A DNA stretch of 64,000 nt from Stereocaulon alpinum (GCA_018257865.1 JAEUBA010000032.1:62001-126000); one strand, 5' to 3'; counted from the first letter of the stretch, positions 34,757 through 44,734 are shown. Notes: a model not told the origin generated them from the letters alone. Made by a program: numbers and translations.

Positions 34757-35345
34757 ATGACGTGAGTTGCTCCCACAACGCTTTGCGGTTCTCTCCTTCT
34801 CATCCTCTTCATGCTTGCACGTACACTTTGGTCGCTTCCCAATATCTGGGCACAGCGCTAAGCTTGGCTTCCGGTGTGTCATGCATTCTGTTATGTTCTC
34901 CTGACACTGCACTTTCTGCTTTAAGGTCCCTTAGTGGAAGACGTTGCTGATAAGCGAATAAGAATCCAAAACCCGAAGATAATAACAAGGCCGCCTCCAT
35001 TAAGAATCCTCAGACTCCAGTACAAGGCTCTTCGTCAGTAAGCGACCACCTGCCTGGTCGACAGAACTATTATCCCGTGAATGGTCCCGTGGCTGCTGGA
35101 CTTCCATATCTCAGGGGCTCAGCGGTGCGCACCGGGGCCCACCACCCGTGGGACAAAGTCGTCCAGAACATCCATCGCAGCGGCAATCCTCGCCGCGGAA
35201 TGTCCGTTCCGCAATGGCTTCGCAGATGGGAAGACAAGTGGGAGCGTGTTAGTGGCGGATATAACCGTAACGGTGTGTATCGCTGGATACGACGTACTCT
35301 CGTCCGACGTATGGCTGACCAACGTTAGGCAAGCCAAAGCTTTGA
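34757..35345 (+). pseudogene. Micro-exon family copy with 1-nt frame disagreement
   Basis: Exon 1 is ATGAC with a GTGAGT donor (34757-34761). The core exon is 34963-35272 and the terminal exon 35329-35345 (..GKPKL). The long core frame, NPKPEDNNKAASIKNPQ then LPGRQNYYPVNG and VPQWLRRWEDKWERV, is open throughout and carries an extra ~25-residue insert relative to the 27.5-kb copy. Joining it to ATGAC at the only suitable acceptor leaves one base missing. Here AG is followed by AATCCAAAACCC, whereas the sibling has AG followed by TGACCCAAAACCC. The predicted mRNA is therefore out of frame. Either a 1-nt deletion killed the copy or an alternative start or acceptor is used. Confidence 0.55.
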
Positions 35346-35719
35346 AAAAAGCAGTCGCTATCTACTAAATTGCACAAAGCTTGGATGTCAGCATGGTTGA
35401 TGGTAATGATCGAGATAACGAGCTTCTTCATTCGCAACCTTTAATTCCGCGCGTAATACTTTCTTGTATCGTAATTGAAAATGCGTTGTAGAGAATCATC
35501 ACGCTATGTCCTGATGTATCTCTGCGCCACTGTCGTTGGCAAACTTGAGCAGTTAGGCTTGCTACTTGAAAACCATCTTGCCAAAAATTAGCTAGCTGAT
35601 CAGTTCTATACCGTTGCAGTACCGGAAACTCATAATGAGAACATATCCAGGTTATCAGACACAAGATCAGAGCAGGCTCTTGCTTGGCATCCAGGCCCCA
35701 CAGCTTGATCACACGCGCT
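35346..35719. other. Intergenic
   Basis: Between the last micro-exon copy and the truncated acidic paralogue; nothing supported. Confidence 0.4.
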
Positions 35720-36157
35720 TGTTTCGGTCCGACGTGGTTTCAACATCCTCATCTTTATTACCCTCCTCCTCACCTTCCTCACCGTCCGCACTGTAGCCCA
35801 GCACCTCATCCTCATATATACTATGCCCAGAACCTTCTTTTCCCTGCTTGTATCGTAGTCTTCTTCGTCCGGACCGTGGTCTGACTCCTCTTCATTCTCA
35901 GTGCCGTCATCTTCGTTGAGTAGAACCGTGCTCTCCGCTATCCTCTTTCTGTACTGCTGCTGGGTGGCAAGGAGCAACGCAGCCGTCACCTTACGTGCGT
36001 CTGGCGGCGTTTTGCACATTTCTCGAAGGCTGTTGCGCAGGCGAGCTGGCTGGGCAGTGTCAATAGCTGTCTTCAGGAGAGCGTCCGTTCGTAACGCCTT
36101 CGACTCCGATACGGTTGGCGAGCTAACAAGAGCCTCTTTGATTATGTTTTTTGACAT
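35720..36157 (-). pseudogene. Truncated paralogue of the CHORD-like protein
   Basis: The N-terminal part (from MSKNIIKEALVSSPT) matches the 37-kb protein in the segment LLKTAIDTAQPARLRNSLRE versus LLEDLRNAIDTAQLQRLRVV, and in a following A-x-x-LLL block. An acidic run NEDDGTENEEESDHGPDEED follows. The open frame then becomes Arg/Met-rich and non-matching. Another frame continues the acidic character (EDEVLGYSADGEEGEEEG) to a stop near 35720, which points to an indel. No Cys/His zinc module follows in any frame. It is either a broken copy or a short protein that kept only the N-terminal helix domain. Confidence 0.55.
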
Positions 36158-36913
36158 GCTCGGCGCTTGCGGTGTAGATTTCGAGATGTTTCGATTTCCC
36201 AGGTGGGGAATCGAAGTTGGGGAAGGCGGATGGGCTGGATGAGACGTGTGTTATGTAGCATGCCATCTTACCAGATGAAACATCACTCATAGTTACATTA
36301 GGGACGGCTTTGAGTGATCAGTCAGTAATTAGCAGTATCAATTGTAAGTTCATCCTTCAGAGGAGATCGACATTCGAAGTTGTGACACTAGAATAGCCCT
36401 GCCAAGCTTTCGGGGCCCGCAGTGAATCCAAAACTTTCCCGGAGGCTCTCCGCTTTTGGCACGCTCCGACCAGCTAGGCGCGTGTTTCAGTCACTCTTCA
36501 GGACAAAGGCGGAAGCGGCGGCTTGAGACCCATTCAGAAGACACAACACATCGTTACCCCACGAAAGAGTACAGAAAGAATTGGCAATAAGAGCCTCAGA
36601 CGAACGACGCGAGAATCGCCACCCTTCCGATTCCGTAATTTATGCTAATCATTCTCAAAGTGCCATACTGCCAGGTATCTATGCTTCTTCTCATGACTTG
36701 TGTTCGCCCCTTTTGGTTCGTAGCACAGTCTCTGTCAGTCACTATTCGGATGCCTAGTCTCTTCAAATCGAGTTTTTCCACTTGTTTCGCTGGCCACATC
36801 CTTTCTAAGAACTAGTCATCAAGTGTCCAGGTGAACTAGTGTGCTCTGCTGATGATGAATTGAGTCAAGTGTTATGCATTACTCGTACTCGGTATGAATC
36901 TAACAGCATATGC
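36158..36913. other. Intergenic
   Basis: Promoter side of the truncated paralogue and 3' side of the 37-kb gene. No gene seen. Confidence 0.4.
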
Positions 36914-37618
36914 CTAGTGTCTTGCGCGTTTGTGTGAGTTTCCTTCCTCAGCATGAGGCCCAGTGTTGCAGCCGTCAGCATCGCCAGGCTTGTCACAGCA
37001 ATTCCACATAAATCCCTCAGGAAACTGGTCTTCTTGATCTGATATGTTCCCGTGACAGCTCTCGTCCCAGTCTGCCCAAACTTCGCTCTGGTAATCAGCC
37101 TCCCTCTCTCCTATCCGAGATATAAGCGAATCATGGCCAATCTTCAGGGGCTAATATTGTGAATTTCATGCCTTACCATCATGCCACATGCAAGCATCAT
37201 CTTCATTCTCGGTCACATCAAACTCCTCCGAACATTGCCCACATGTGGCGAATCTTGGACGAAGCCTCTGTGGGGTTTTGGGAACCGGGGAGGCCTTGAG
37301 AACAGGCGCGGTGGCAACGTTGTCACTGTGTTCGTCTTCTGACTCGAACTCTTCATCTTCTTCTTCCTCGTCTTCTTCATCGTCTTCGTCTTCTGGAACC
37401 AGTAGAAGGGTGCGGCTAATCGTAGCCGCTTCTATTGACGAATTGCAAAGGGACCATAGCACGACACGAAGACGTTGGAGCTGGGCTGTATCAATAGCAT
37501 TTCGAAGATCCTCAAGTAGTAGCCGAGGCTCCTGGACCTGCGGGATGAATGCCGTGAGATCGGCTACTTGGCGTGGCATGCTCGCAACAAGGACACTTGT
37601 TGAATCAATTTTGGTCAA
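36914..37618 (-). CDS. Acidic protein with CHORD-like zinc module
   Basis: Two exons, 37177-37618 and 36914-37110. The 66-nt intron is GTAAGG..TAG and splits the zinc module; the product is 212 aa. Residues ~30-72 form a helical-looking conserved block (AIDTAQLQRLR..LLLVPE). Residues 75-97 are an Asp/Glu tract. The C-terminal half has CGQC (126-129), then C-x2-H (143-146, CMWHDG), CHG, FPEGFMWNCC and GDADGCNTGPH. The order C-x2-C..C-x2-HxG..EGxxWxCC..GCxxGxH is that of CHORD-type zinc modules (established family pattern), with a longer middle insertion, so I infer zinc binding. Similar uncharacterised proteins are common in Pezizomycotina. Role unknown; a protein-interaction or ubiquitin/chaperone adaptor role would be speculation. 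A truncated paralogue lies 0.8 kb downstream on the same strand. Confidence 0.8.
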
Positions 37619-38026
37619 TTGACTTTCTGTATGTTGGAACTTTCCTGATCAGGGGTTGACAGCTGCTCCCGGGCCGAGCCAGCGTACTAGGATTACTAGT
37701 CAGGCTTGGGACGCTAGGTAGGATGGAGGACCTGAACGGTGGAGTGTTCACAAGTATGTATTGAAGTCCTCTGGACCTGAAAGTAAAAGGACCTTGTTCC
37801 GGTTCTATGAAATCATCACCTGGTGATGACGACTATTCTCAAAACTATCGGGAAGCCTAAAGCGCAACATCCAAGTGCCAGCTTCTTGTCTTTCCGTGCT
37901 TACAAACCGAGCTCAGTTGGTAACACCTTCCCCATCTACTCACCCCACATGCTTCTCTCCATGCAGCCGCAACATGACCTTATCCCTGAGCCTTTAATCA
38001 TGACCCAAAAGTAGAAGGTCTAGTCT
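37619..38026. other. Intergenic
   Basis: A 63-codon frame at 37823-38014 has no motif. No gene supported. Confidence 0.4.
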
Positions 38027-38599
38027 TTACACAATCATGGTTTCCGGAGTCATCTCCAGCGGTCCCCAACTTGCCATCCAACCGACTACCCACAGCGCCA
38101 AAAATTCGAGGACAGTCATACCCCACCAAATGTTAACCGTCACATGATTGAGTCCACCAAAGAACCACCCCACATGCGTAAAGCTCCATAGCACCAACCC
38201 AAGCAAAAACAAATCAAAGTGCCACCTTGTAAACATCCTGTGGAATACTACTCGTTCGCCGCACATACGCCCAATAAGATGTAGGAGGTAAGCTTCACAT
38301 AAGAAGAACAATATGGCGAGTATGATACGTGGTATGTTGCTAAAGGCGAACTGATGGGAAACGATAATGAGGACGGAGTTGAAGGTGTCAAGGCCGAGGA
38401 CAATACACATGCACAGCCGGCGGAGGAACACGGCGCGATCGGGGCAATGGAATAGGGAGAAGGAGGCGATTGTGAGGCCGGGGCAGCAACTGCGGGCAGA
38501 GGGGCACAGGTGGTGCTTTGGTTGTGATTGGGATGACTAGGATGGGGGAGGTTCGGCTGGGGTGGTGGAGGTTGCCTTGGAGAAGGATTCGAAGACCAT
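38027..38599 (-). CDS. Four-helix integral membrane protein
   Basis: Supported core: residues from CCPGLTIASFSLFHCPDRAV to the stop, with four hydrophobic segments. They are around LCMCIVLGLDTFNSVLIIV, IPRIILAILFFLCEAYLLHL, LFLLGLVLWSFTHVGWFF and WWGMTVLEFLALWVVGWMA. There is no ATG at the head of the open frame. A 48-nt intron (38490-38537, GTCATC..CAG) in matching phase connects it to an upstream exon 38538-38599 starting MVFESFSKATSTTPAEPPPS, giving 174 aa. The donor is atypical, so the N-terminus is tentative. An internal ATG at 38410 would give 127 aa. No family recognised. The shape suits a small organelle or plasma-membrane protein. Confidence 0.55.
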
Positions 38600-39227
38600 G
38601 ATTGTGGCTATCACTAGCGAACCGAGGGAGGCAATAGCAACGTGCCGGAGACGATGGAGAGGGTAAGGGAATCAGTGATTGTATCAGGGGAAAGGGACGA
38701 GAGAAGACGAACGCGAGAATTGTTCAGAAGGGGACTCTACCTATGCTTCACCATTGCCAGATTCTCGATTCGTCAGCTGAAACAGAGCTCTCTGTGAGCT
38801 CAGCCGGCTGCCAAGCGGCTCATCATTGCTGCGGCTGCCTTGAAGGATCGTAGGACTCAGCACTTTCGTGGCGTAGCCATAAGCTTGAACCTAGTCGTGA
38901 CTCTCGCTCGATTCAAGATTTTTGGCTGTAAAGTCCTTGCCATCACCGGGAAACTCATTCCGCAAATACTTTCATAGGTTTTCTCATAAGCAATACCTAT
39001 TGCAGATGCTTGTGTTTAGTAGTTGGCTAAGCGGCTAAGCGGCTAAGCGGCTAAGATTGGCTTTCAAGTCCGCTCCAGTAGATCTACCCTTCTTCACGGA
39101 CCGGCGTGGGTCGCGTGCCACTCGTTACAGTACTAAGACTCTTCCCGTAGTTCCGAATGGCAGCCCATCCATGTCCATTTGCTTCGACAAGCAGCAGTGA
39201 AATCCGAGCGACTCAGCCTGTGCAGCT
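38600..39227. other. Divergent promoter region
   Basis: Separates the minus-strand membrane protein from the plus-strand MpaB-like gene. It contains the 8-bp repeats at 39025-39055. Confidence 0.5.
39025..39055. repeat. 8-bp tandem repeat, ~4 copies
   Basis: Three full copies of GGCTAAGC and one partial, about 170 nt upstream of the MpaB-like start. This may act on the promoter or be incidental. Confidence 0.9.
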
Positions 39228-40514
39228 ATGGAAAACGTGTATCCCAACTCTGACAACCTCACAACTACCCTTCCCACGCAAAGCGAAGTCCTAGGCTTGT
39301 CATGGCACCTGATCCTCCTCCCCCTCTTCGTCTACCCCACCATCTGCTTACTCCTCCGGTACCACCGTCTACGCCAAACTCTGGAGGAGTTCCCGTACAC
39401 CACAAGAAAGTCTTTTGCATCGATGACAAATGAGCATGCACTCCACATTCAGCAGAATCTCTCCCAGCTCGAATTCCCAACCATTTTCGAGAAGGCCCTC
39501 CAATTCGCTCTTTTCCGAACCTACGGAATTCCGAGTACAAGCAAATTGCTGGTGCATACTGGGGAGCTTAGCGAGGCTGCTAATGCGACGAAGAGGTACG
39601 CGGATACAGTTCTGCTAATTGCAGAATTCACGAGTTATGATCCCAGCAGTGAGAGGAGCGTGGAGGCGATTGGACGGATGAACTATATCCATTCGCGGTA
39701 TCAGAAGGCGGGCAAGATTAGCAATGACGAGATGCTATATACTCTTGCTTTGTTCGCCTTGGAGCCGGCGCGGTGGATCAATAAATATGAATGGAGAAAG
39801 CTGGAGGATTTCGAGAACTGTGCCGTGGGGACGTTTTGGAAGGGGTTGGGTGATGCGATGGGGATCAATTACGGGAAGTTGAAATCTTCGGAGTGGACCG
39901 ATGGACTGCACTGGCTTGACGAAGTGAATGAGTGGTCGGAAGGGTATGAGAAGGAGAAGATGGTACCGGATCTGAATAACAATAAGACGGCGGATCAGAC
40001 AGTTGCAATACTGCTCTGGAACATACCTGACGCGCTGAAGCCCTTCGGAATCAAGGTCGTAAGTGCCTTAATGGATGATCGGCTACGGACTGCCATGATG
40101 TACGAGAAACCATCCCAATTCTACTTCACCCTTCTCGCCACCATGTTCACCATTCGTAAATACGTTCTCCGGTACTTCTGCCTTCCTCGACCTTACGTCT
40201 TCCGCTACCACCTCCTCTCCGACGAACCCTCGAAAGAGAATACTTACTTTGTGAAGACATGGGAAGCACATCCGTGGTACGTGAAGCCTACCCTACGCAA
40301 TCGATTCGGTCCTTTGGCGTGGATATCCTGGTTGAGAGGGCTGCCGTTGCCGGGAGATGAGGGCGAGAAGTACTGGCCGAATGGTTACAAATTAGAGCAA
40401 GTTGGGCCTAATATAATGAGGGGGAAGGGTGCTGAGTATTGGAAGGAGAGTAAGGAGGGGTTAGCGAGGGAGAGGGAGAGGGGATGTCCGTTTGGAAGGG
40501 CGAAGGTCGAGTGA
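39228..40514 (+). CDS. MpaB-like ER-bound oxygenase (DUF2236 family)
   Basis: An intronless protein of 428 aa. Residues ~25-43 form a membrane anchor (SWHLILLPLFVYPTICLLL). The catalytic-like part follows: FALFRTYGIPSTSKLL, then RYADTVLLIAEFTSYDPSSE, GRMNYIHSRYQKAG and ALEPARWINKYEWRKL. This order is that of the MpaB / latex-clearing oxygenase superfamily. MpaB itself is an ER-anchored enzyme that cleaves the prenyl chain during mycophenolic acid synthesis, and most fungal paralogues have no assigned substrate. The His of NYIHSRY is the likely cofactor ligand (inference). No polyketide synthase or terpene gene is in the window, so a biosynthetic cluster role is not indicated. The C-terminus is basic and cytosolic-looking. 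Confidence 0.87.
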   Translation: MENVYPNSDNLTTTLPTQSEVLGLSWHLILLPLFVYPTICLLLRYHRLRQTLEEFPYTTRKSFASMTNEHALHIQQNLSQLEFPTIFEKALQFALFRTYGIPSTSKLLVHTGELSEAANATKRYADTVLLIAEFTSYDPSSERSVEAIGRMNYIHSRYQKAGKISNDEMLYTLALFALEPARWINKYEWRKLEDFENCAVGTFWKGLGDAMGINYGKLKSSEWTDGLHWLDEVNEWSEGYEKEKMVPDLNNNKTADQTVAILLWNIPDALKPFGIKVVSALMDDRLRTAMMYEKPSQFYFTLLATMFTIRKYVLRYFCLPRPYVFRYHLLSDEPSKENTYFVKTWEAHPWYVKPTLRNRFGPLAWISWLRGLPLPGDEGEKYWPNGYKLEQVGPNIMRGKGAEYWKESKEGLARERERGCPFGRAKVE

Positions 40515-41074
40515 TGAGGTTAATGAACCTAACGAGGGAATGAAAGGGCAATTCAGAACTTAGCATTCACAGGATCAAATAGCAGCATTCATGAGCAATG
40601 AGAGACGGATAACGGTACAAGTGATCGAGAACTTTATTAACAAGGAAGACTTTTCGATGGGAAAAGTTGCTTAGATGCACCAAGCCCCATATTTCAAAAC
40701 ATTCGGAAAGGATGTGCTCGTACAGTATCTAAAGAAATCCTTCTGTCTGCCGCCTTGGAGTGAAAAGACCAGGACTCCTTCACCATGAAAAAGACTGTGA
40801 AGCGAATGAAAATCTGGAGCTTCTATACTTCTCGCAGTAGCAAAGCTGAGCTTGAGGATAAAAGCCCCAATAATCATGCAGCCCAGGTGGAACTTCGAGG
40901 TCTATGACGTCTAATAGAGATCGACACTGCGTATATACAGTTATCCTCCATCCATTTCCACTTTCCCATCAATCGACGCGGACAGCGTCATGCACCATAG
41001 TAAAACGCACCAGGCGCCCAAGGCTTCAAAGTATCGAGCTCTTGATATATCCCTCACACAGCAGCGCCTTCCAC
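40515..41074. other. Convergent 3' intergenic
   Basis: Between the 3' ends of the MpaB-like and NDUFB11 genes; only short frames. Confidence 0.5.
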
Positions 41075-41649
41075 CTACTTCTTCGGCTCATCATCCGGAT
41101 CTGGCAATATACCCTCAGCCTCTAATCTCCTCCTCGCTTCTTCCAATGCCCACGTTTGTATCCTATTCCAACGATCAGCAATCTGTGACCTCCAACTCGC
41201 TCATGCACGACCAGTCCTAGACTACCATCCTGCGCAGTAACATCCACCAAAACCCCCTTCGCCCGAACAACCCATCCATGCCCTCCACACTCCCTGCACA
41301 TACCCCAAATACAACAATTGAAACTCCACACTCACGAAGTATCAGGCTTATAAGCATAAGCAACAACCCCAAAAGCCAAACTCCCATAATACCCCCAAAA
41401 CCACGACTTCTCCCATCCCTCCTCCTTATACTTCTCGCCCGGCGGCACGCCAAAAAGCCATCCAGTCGGCGGATCGTACTGGGATTCGTGGCTTGCTGTG
41501 TCTGGAGAGGGGTGTTCGGAGACGTCAGGGGGGTGCGTGGATGCTAGTGTGCGCTTAGGTAGGAGATGTATGGGGCCGAGGCGGCGTGTGGTGGTTTTGA
41601 GGGAGGCGGTGCACAAGGGGGAACGTGTGAGAGGGCGGAGGGGAGGCAT
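41075..41649 (-). CDS. NDUFB11: Complex I subunit NDUFB11/ESSS
   Basis: Accessory subunit of mitochondrial NADH:ubiquinone oxidoreductase (ESSS family), located in the membrane arm. Two exons, 41336-41649 and 41075-41162, with a GTGAGT..TAG intron (173 nt) in matching phase; 133 aa. The first ~38 residues are basic and Ser/Thr-rich with no acids, like a mitochondrial presequence. The conserved block is DPPTGWLFGVPPGEKYKEEG then WEKSWFWGYYGSLAFGVVAY (one membrane segment, ~82-100). The last exon gives IQTWALEEARRRLEAEGILP. The family order GWLFG..W..W..YYG..AL.EA is complete. A different frame runs upstream on the same strand to 42014, but it overlaps in the wrong phase and is not this gene. 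Confidence 0.88.
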
Positions 41650-43041
41650 TGATGTATGTAGAGTGGCGACGGGGGTGGGAGAGTGGTGGTGGAGTTGGCG
41701 AGAAAGAAGAGGTGAGGTTGGCGGGAGATCGGAGCTTGGATTGGTTGTGCTTGGCGTGCGGAAATCGCGCTCGTTGGTAAGGGCGTTGCCGTTCCCATAG
41801 GTCGGGAAGCTTGGATTACCGTAAATAAGTACGTTGTGATATACGGATTGTGGTCAGGGCTAGGGAGATGGCGAGTTGTTTGATCTTTCGTGTTTTCTGA
41901 TTGAAATACGCTATTTGCATATATTTTCAAAGTATACGACGGTACGATCACAAGAGCAACCGCTACCAATCCATGCAACAGCCTCCACCGAAAGGTAATG
42001 CCTTGGAAACACATCTGGTGGCTAGGCGCAAATGAATGTTCCTGTGCAGCGCGCGTGTCTTACAATCGAGTCCACAGTAGCATGTTCGTAGGAAGTACTC
42101 TTCTCTCCGATGTGGTGTCTGAACGTGATGTTGAAGCTTTGACGATCATGGAAGTAATGGAGATATATTCCCCGCACGAGAAGGTAATAACTTGGCACTC
42201 ATATATAAGGGTAACGACGTCGGTGTTCAGGCGGTCAAAGCTATTGTTCCAGAAGTGCAGACTCATACTCACATTGCTGCGAAGCTTACCGGAGGCTTCG
42301 ACTGGCGGCGGTACACGGAATCCGATCCTCTGTGCTTAGGGCCAACAGCATAAGGGACCCTTCCCCTTTGTGCTTCATGCTGACAAGGCATAGATAATTC
42401 GAATATGGAATGCAATGCTGTGGTCTTCACGGGAACAATGTGCGCACGGCTGCGTCAACCTTGCACAGCCGTATAGCCCTGACGTTCTGATCTCGACGAA
42501 GCTGCCTGACGAAATACCATCGAAATGTTGACAACAAAATTCGCTTGGATAACTAGACAAAGCAGAAAGAGACTGTGCCTTGTTGGACAACGTGAGTGGT
42601 TCCGGTACCAAGTGTTGGCTCCCCTACCTCGACATATTGGGAGACGGAATCACACACGAATGAGCGGATGTAAGTCAGTCCGTGTTCACTCAGGTAGTAG
42701 TAGTAGCACACTCTGTCTCTGTGGGAGCCCTTGTTCAGCACCAGTAGTTCAAAGTTAAAGTTTGATTATTCGCTGCGACAAGTACTTCACCGAAGCTGTT
42801 CGGCCATACGCTGATCATGTTGGCCCTAGCGTCGGGACTCGAGCTGAATCTGCCAATCATATAGACAATACCAATCTGTCCTGTTTGCCTTTCGACCCTG
42901 TCACCTTCAGTATGCCAATTGTGACCATCTCGGCATATGCGATCATCTTTAGCCCTATCCATATCCATATGCACATCCCTGACACGCTAAATGCAACCTC
43001 GCCATGCAGGAATTATTGACAAAGATTTATCCGTAGCCTTA
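41650..43041. other. Intergenic
   Basis: 1.4 kb with short frames only. It includes the promoter of NDUFB11 and the 3' end of the surface protein gene. Nothing else is supported. Confidence 0.45.
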
Positions 43042-44257
43042 CTATCGCCGTGATCTCCTCGTGTCTCGCGTTCTTCGATCTGACGACTCGCTAGCTAGAG
43101 AGGTTGTTAGCATATACAAACAGAAACAAGGATACGGACCAACACTTACAAGGACTTGTGTATGAATAAGAGTCATACGTATCCGAATAGCTGGCCTCGC
43201 TACTACGATCACTCTTCTCTCGCTTCTTTTTATCACTCCTCCTCTTCAAACCCAGGAGCACGGCCAAAGCAGTCAGAGCCGCAGCGACTGCCGTGAAGCC
43301 ACCAATGCCACTATCCTTCTTCTGCGGACGGTCGACTCTCGCAGGTCCAACACCGAACCATCGTCGGCCTCCGCCCCCTCCACCGCTAGCTCCATGATGC
43401 GAATGGTGCGATTCAATGATGGTGGTTTCCTGCGTTCTCCGCCTATTGTTTCGGAGACCAAAGAAGCCAAGGATTCCATCCAGCAGACCTTTGAAGCAGA
43501 AGCAGGCGCAGAGGAGGAGGAGGAAGAATATGGCAAGCAGGACACCAATGACGATACCAGCGATTGCGCCGCCGCTGAGACCATTATTGCTTACGGCTGG
43601 AGCCGCGGCTGTACTAGTCGCTGCAGCGTTTGTAGGTGTCCCAAAGGGCACTGTGGTTGTGAGCGATCCGGTGGTTGTGACTGTCGTGGCAGCATTGCTG
43701 GTCGGTCGCAAGTACGGCGTGTTGGTGGCAGTGGTCGTTACGGGTTGAACGTAAAAGCTGCTAGAAGACTGTCCCTGGGCGTTGCTCGCTGCGCAGTAGC
43801 CAGCAGCCACACAGTATTGTCCGACAGCACAACAGATGCTTCCACAGGGACTTTCGTTCATTGACGTATCACAACTGCTTTGGGCTGGTGCCGCGGCGGG
43901 GGTGTTTGCAGCGCCAAAGTAGGAGCTGTAAGTGGATGTTCTGGTGGTCAGATCTGTCTCGACGTATGTCGTGGTATAGTATTGCCACCCGTTTTGCGCG
44001 TATGCTTGTTGCGGTTGTGAATTCGGGGTCCCAATGCAAATCGCTTGGTTCTGTGCATTTGTACCGCAAGTCTGGCCAGATGTGCAGCACAATTGGCCAT
44101 AAAAACCACAGGTAATTCCAACACAATTTCTTTCGGAGAGGTAGTGATATTGCGATTCCAATGATTCATCTCCAATTGGCTTCGCATTGGAGGTATGTGT
44201 TGAGGATAGGATGGCGAAGAGGAGGCAGAGGAGGGTCGGTGGTTGTGAGAGCCTCAT
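43042..44257 (-). CDS. Cys-rich, Thr-rich membrane surface protein
   Basis: Exon 1 is 43150-44257, then a 55-nt intron and exon 2 (43042-43094) ending in a basic tail SSDRRTRDTRRSRR; 386 aa. Signal peptide residues 1-~25 (MRLSQPPTLLCLLFAILSST). Two Cys modules follow: GITCGFYGQLCCTSGQTCG (~47-65), and CGSICCAVGQYCVAAGYCA after CDTSMNESP. Then comes a Thr/Ala/Pro-rich stalk (probably O-mannosylated) and a membrane segment GGAIAGIVIGVLLAIFFLLL with a GxxxG pattern like fungal Mid2/WSC sensors. A cytoplasmic part has a His/Gly run, a conserved RRWFGVGPARVDRP block and a second hydrophobic stretch (GFTAVAAALTALAVLLGL). A cell-wall sensor or adhesin role is inferred from layout only. An alternative acceptor 4 nt downstream would give a different tail. 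Confidence 0.78.
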
Positions 44258-44734
44258 TTCTCTGGAATGTAGGTAGCCGGGGCAAGGAATGTGGTCGGCG
44301 AGCCTAAGCTCTGACTGTTGAGGTCTGTAACTCAAACCTGTTTGCTTCCTCAAGTACTTTGCGTTCCCAACACCAACTGTGACAGCAATCAAGAGTCAGT
44401 ACAACGAGCAATAATTGACCAGAGTGAGCATAAGTGAGAAGGTGCAGCGGTGATGGAAGTGCGAAATGCAAGGGCCGGTTTTCTTAGTCTCAAATCGCAC
44501 TCCCCGCCATCCTTTTCCACCCCAGCCTCCGCTCGATAGAGAAAAAACCAACAAGTATTATTTCCGAAGTTTCGAGTGGCTGAGAAGATAATGATCTTCC
44601 AATTGATGATTAATACTATGAAGAATTAACTTATTAATCTTGCTGGTTCCATGAATACGTATTGCTTCTGCTGTTTACTTTTCCTTTGGCCGGGCGACCG
44701 CGGGCCAATCGATAACGTCGAAAGTGGGAGGCAT

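Noticed and set aside
7000..35400. Retrotransposon or DNA transposon in the gene-poor region
   Set aside because: No reverse transcriptase, integrase or transposase motif, long terminal repeat or target-site duplication could be identified by eye on either strand.
7000..35400. Strong repeat-induced point mutation
   Set aside because: The region is not visibly AT-rich and repeats keep many CpG/CpA sites; a RIP index calculation would be needed to exclude mild RIP.
39228..40514. Secondary-metabolite cluster around the MpaB-like gene
   Set aside because: No polyketide synthase, peptide synthetase, terpene cyclase or P450 nearby; neighbours are housekeeping genes.
41544..42014. 156-codon minus-strand frame overlapping NDUFB11
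   Set aside because: Out of frame with the conserved subunit and low-complexity; shadow plus intergenic.
44297..44312. A GEPKL-stop string on the plus strand resembling the family tail exon
   Set aside because: No AG acceptor directly before it and no core exon upstream; coincidence inside the 5' region of the surface-protein gene.
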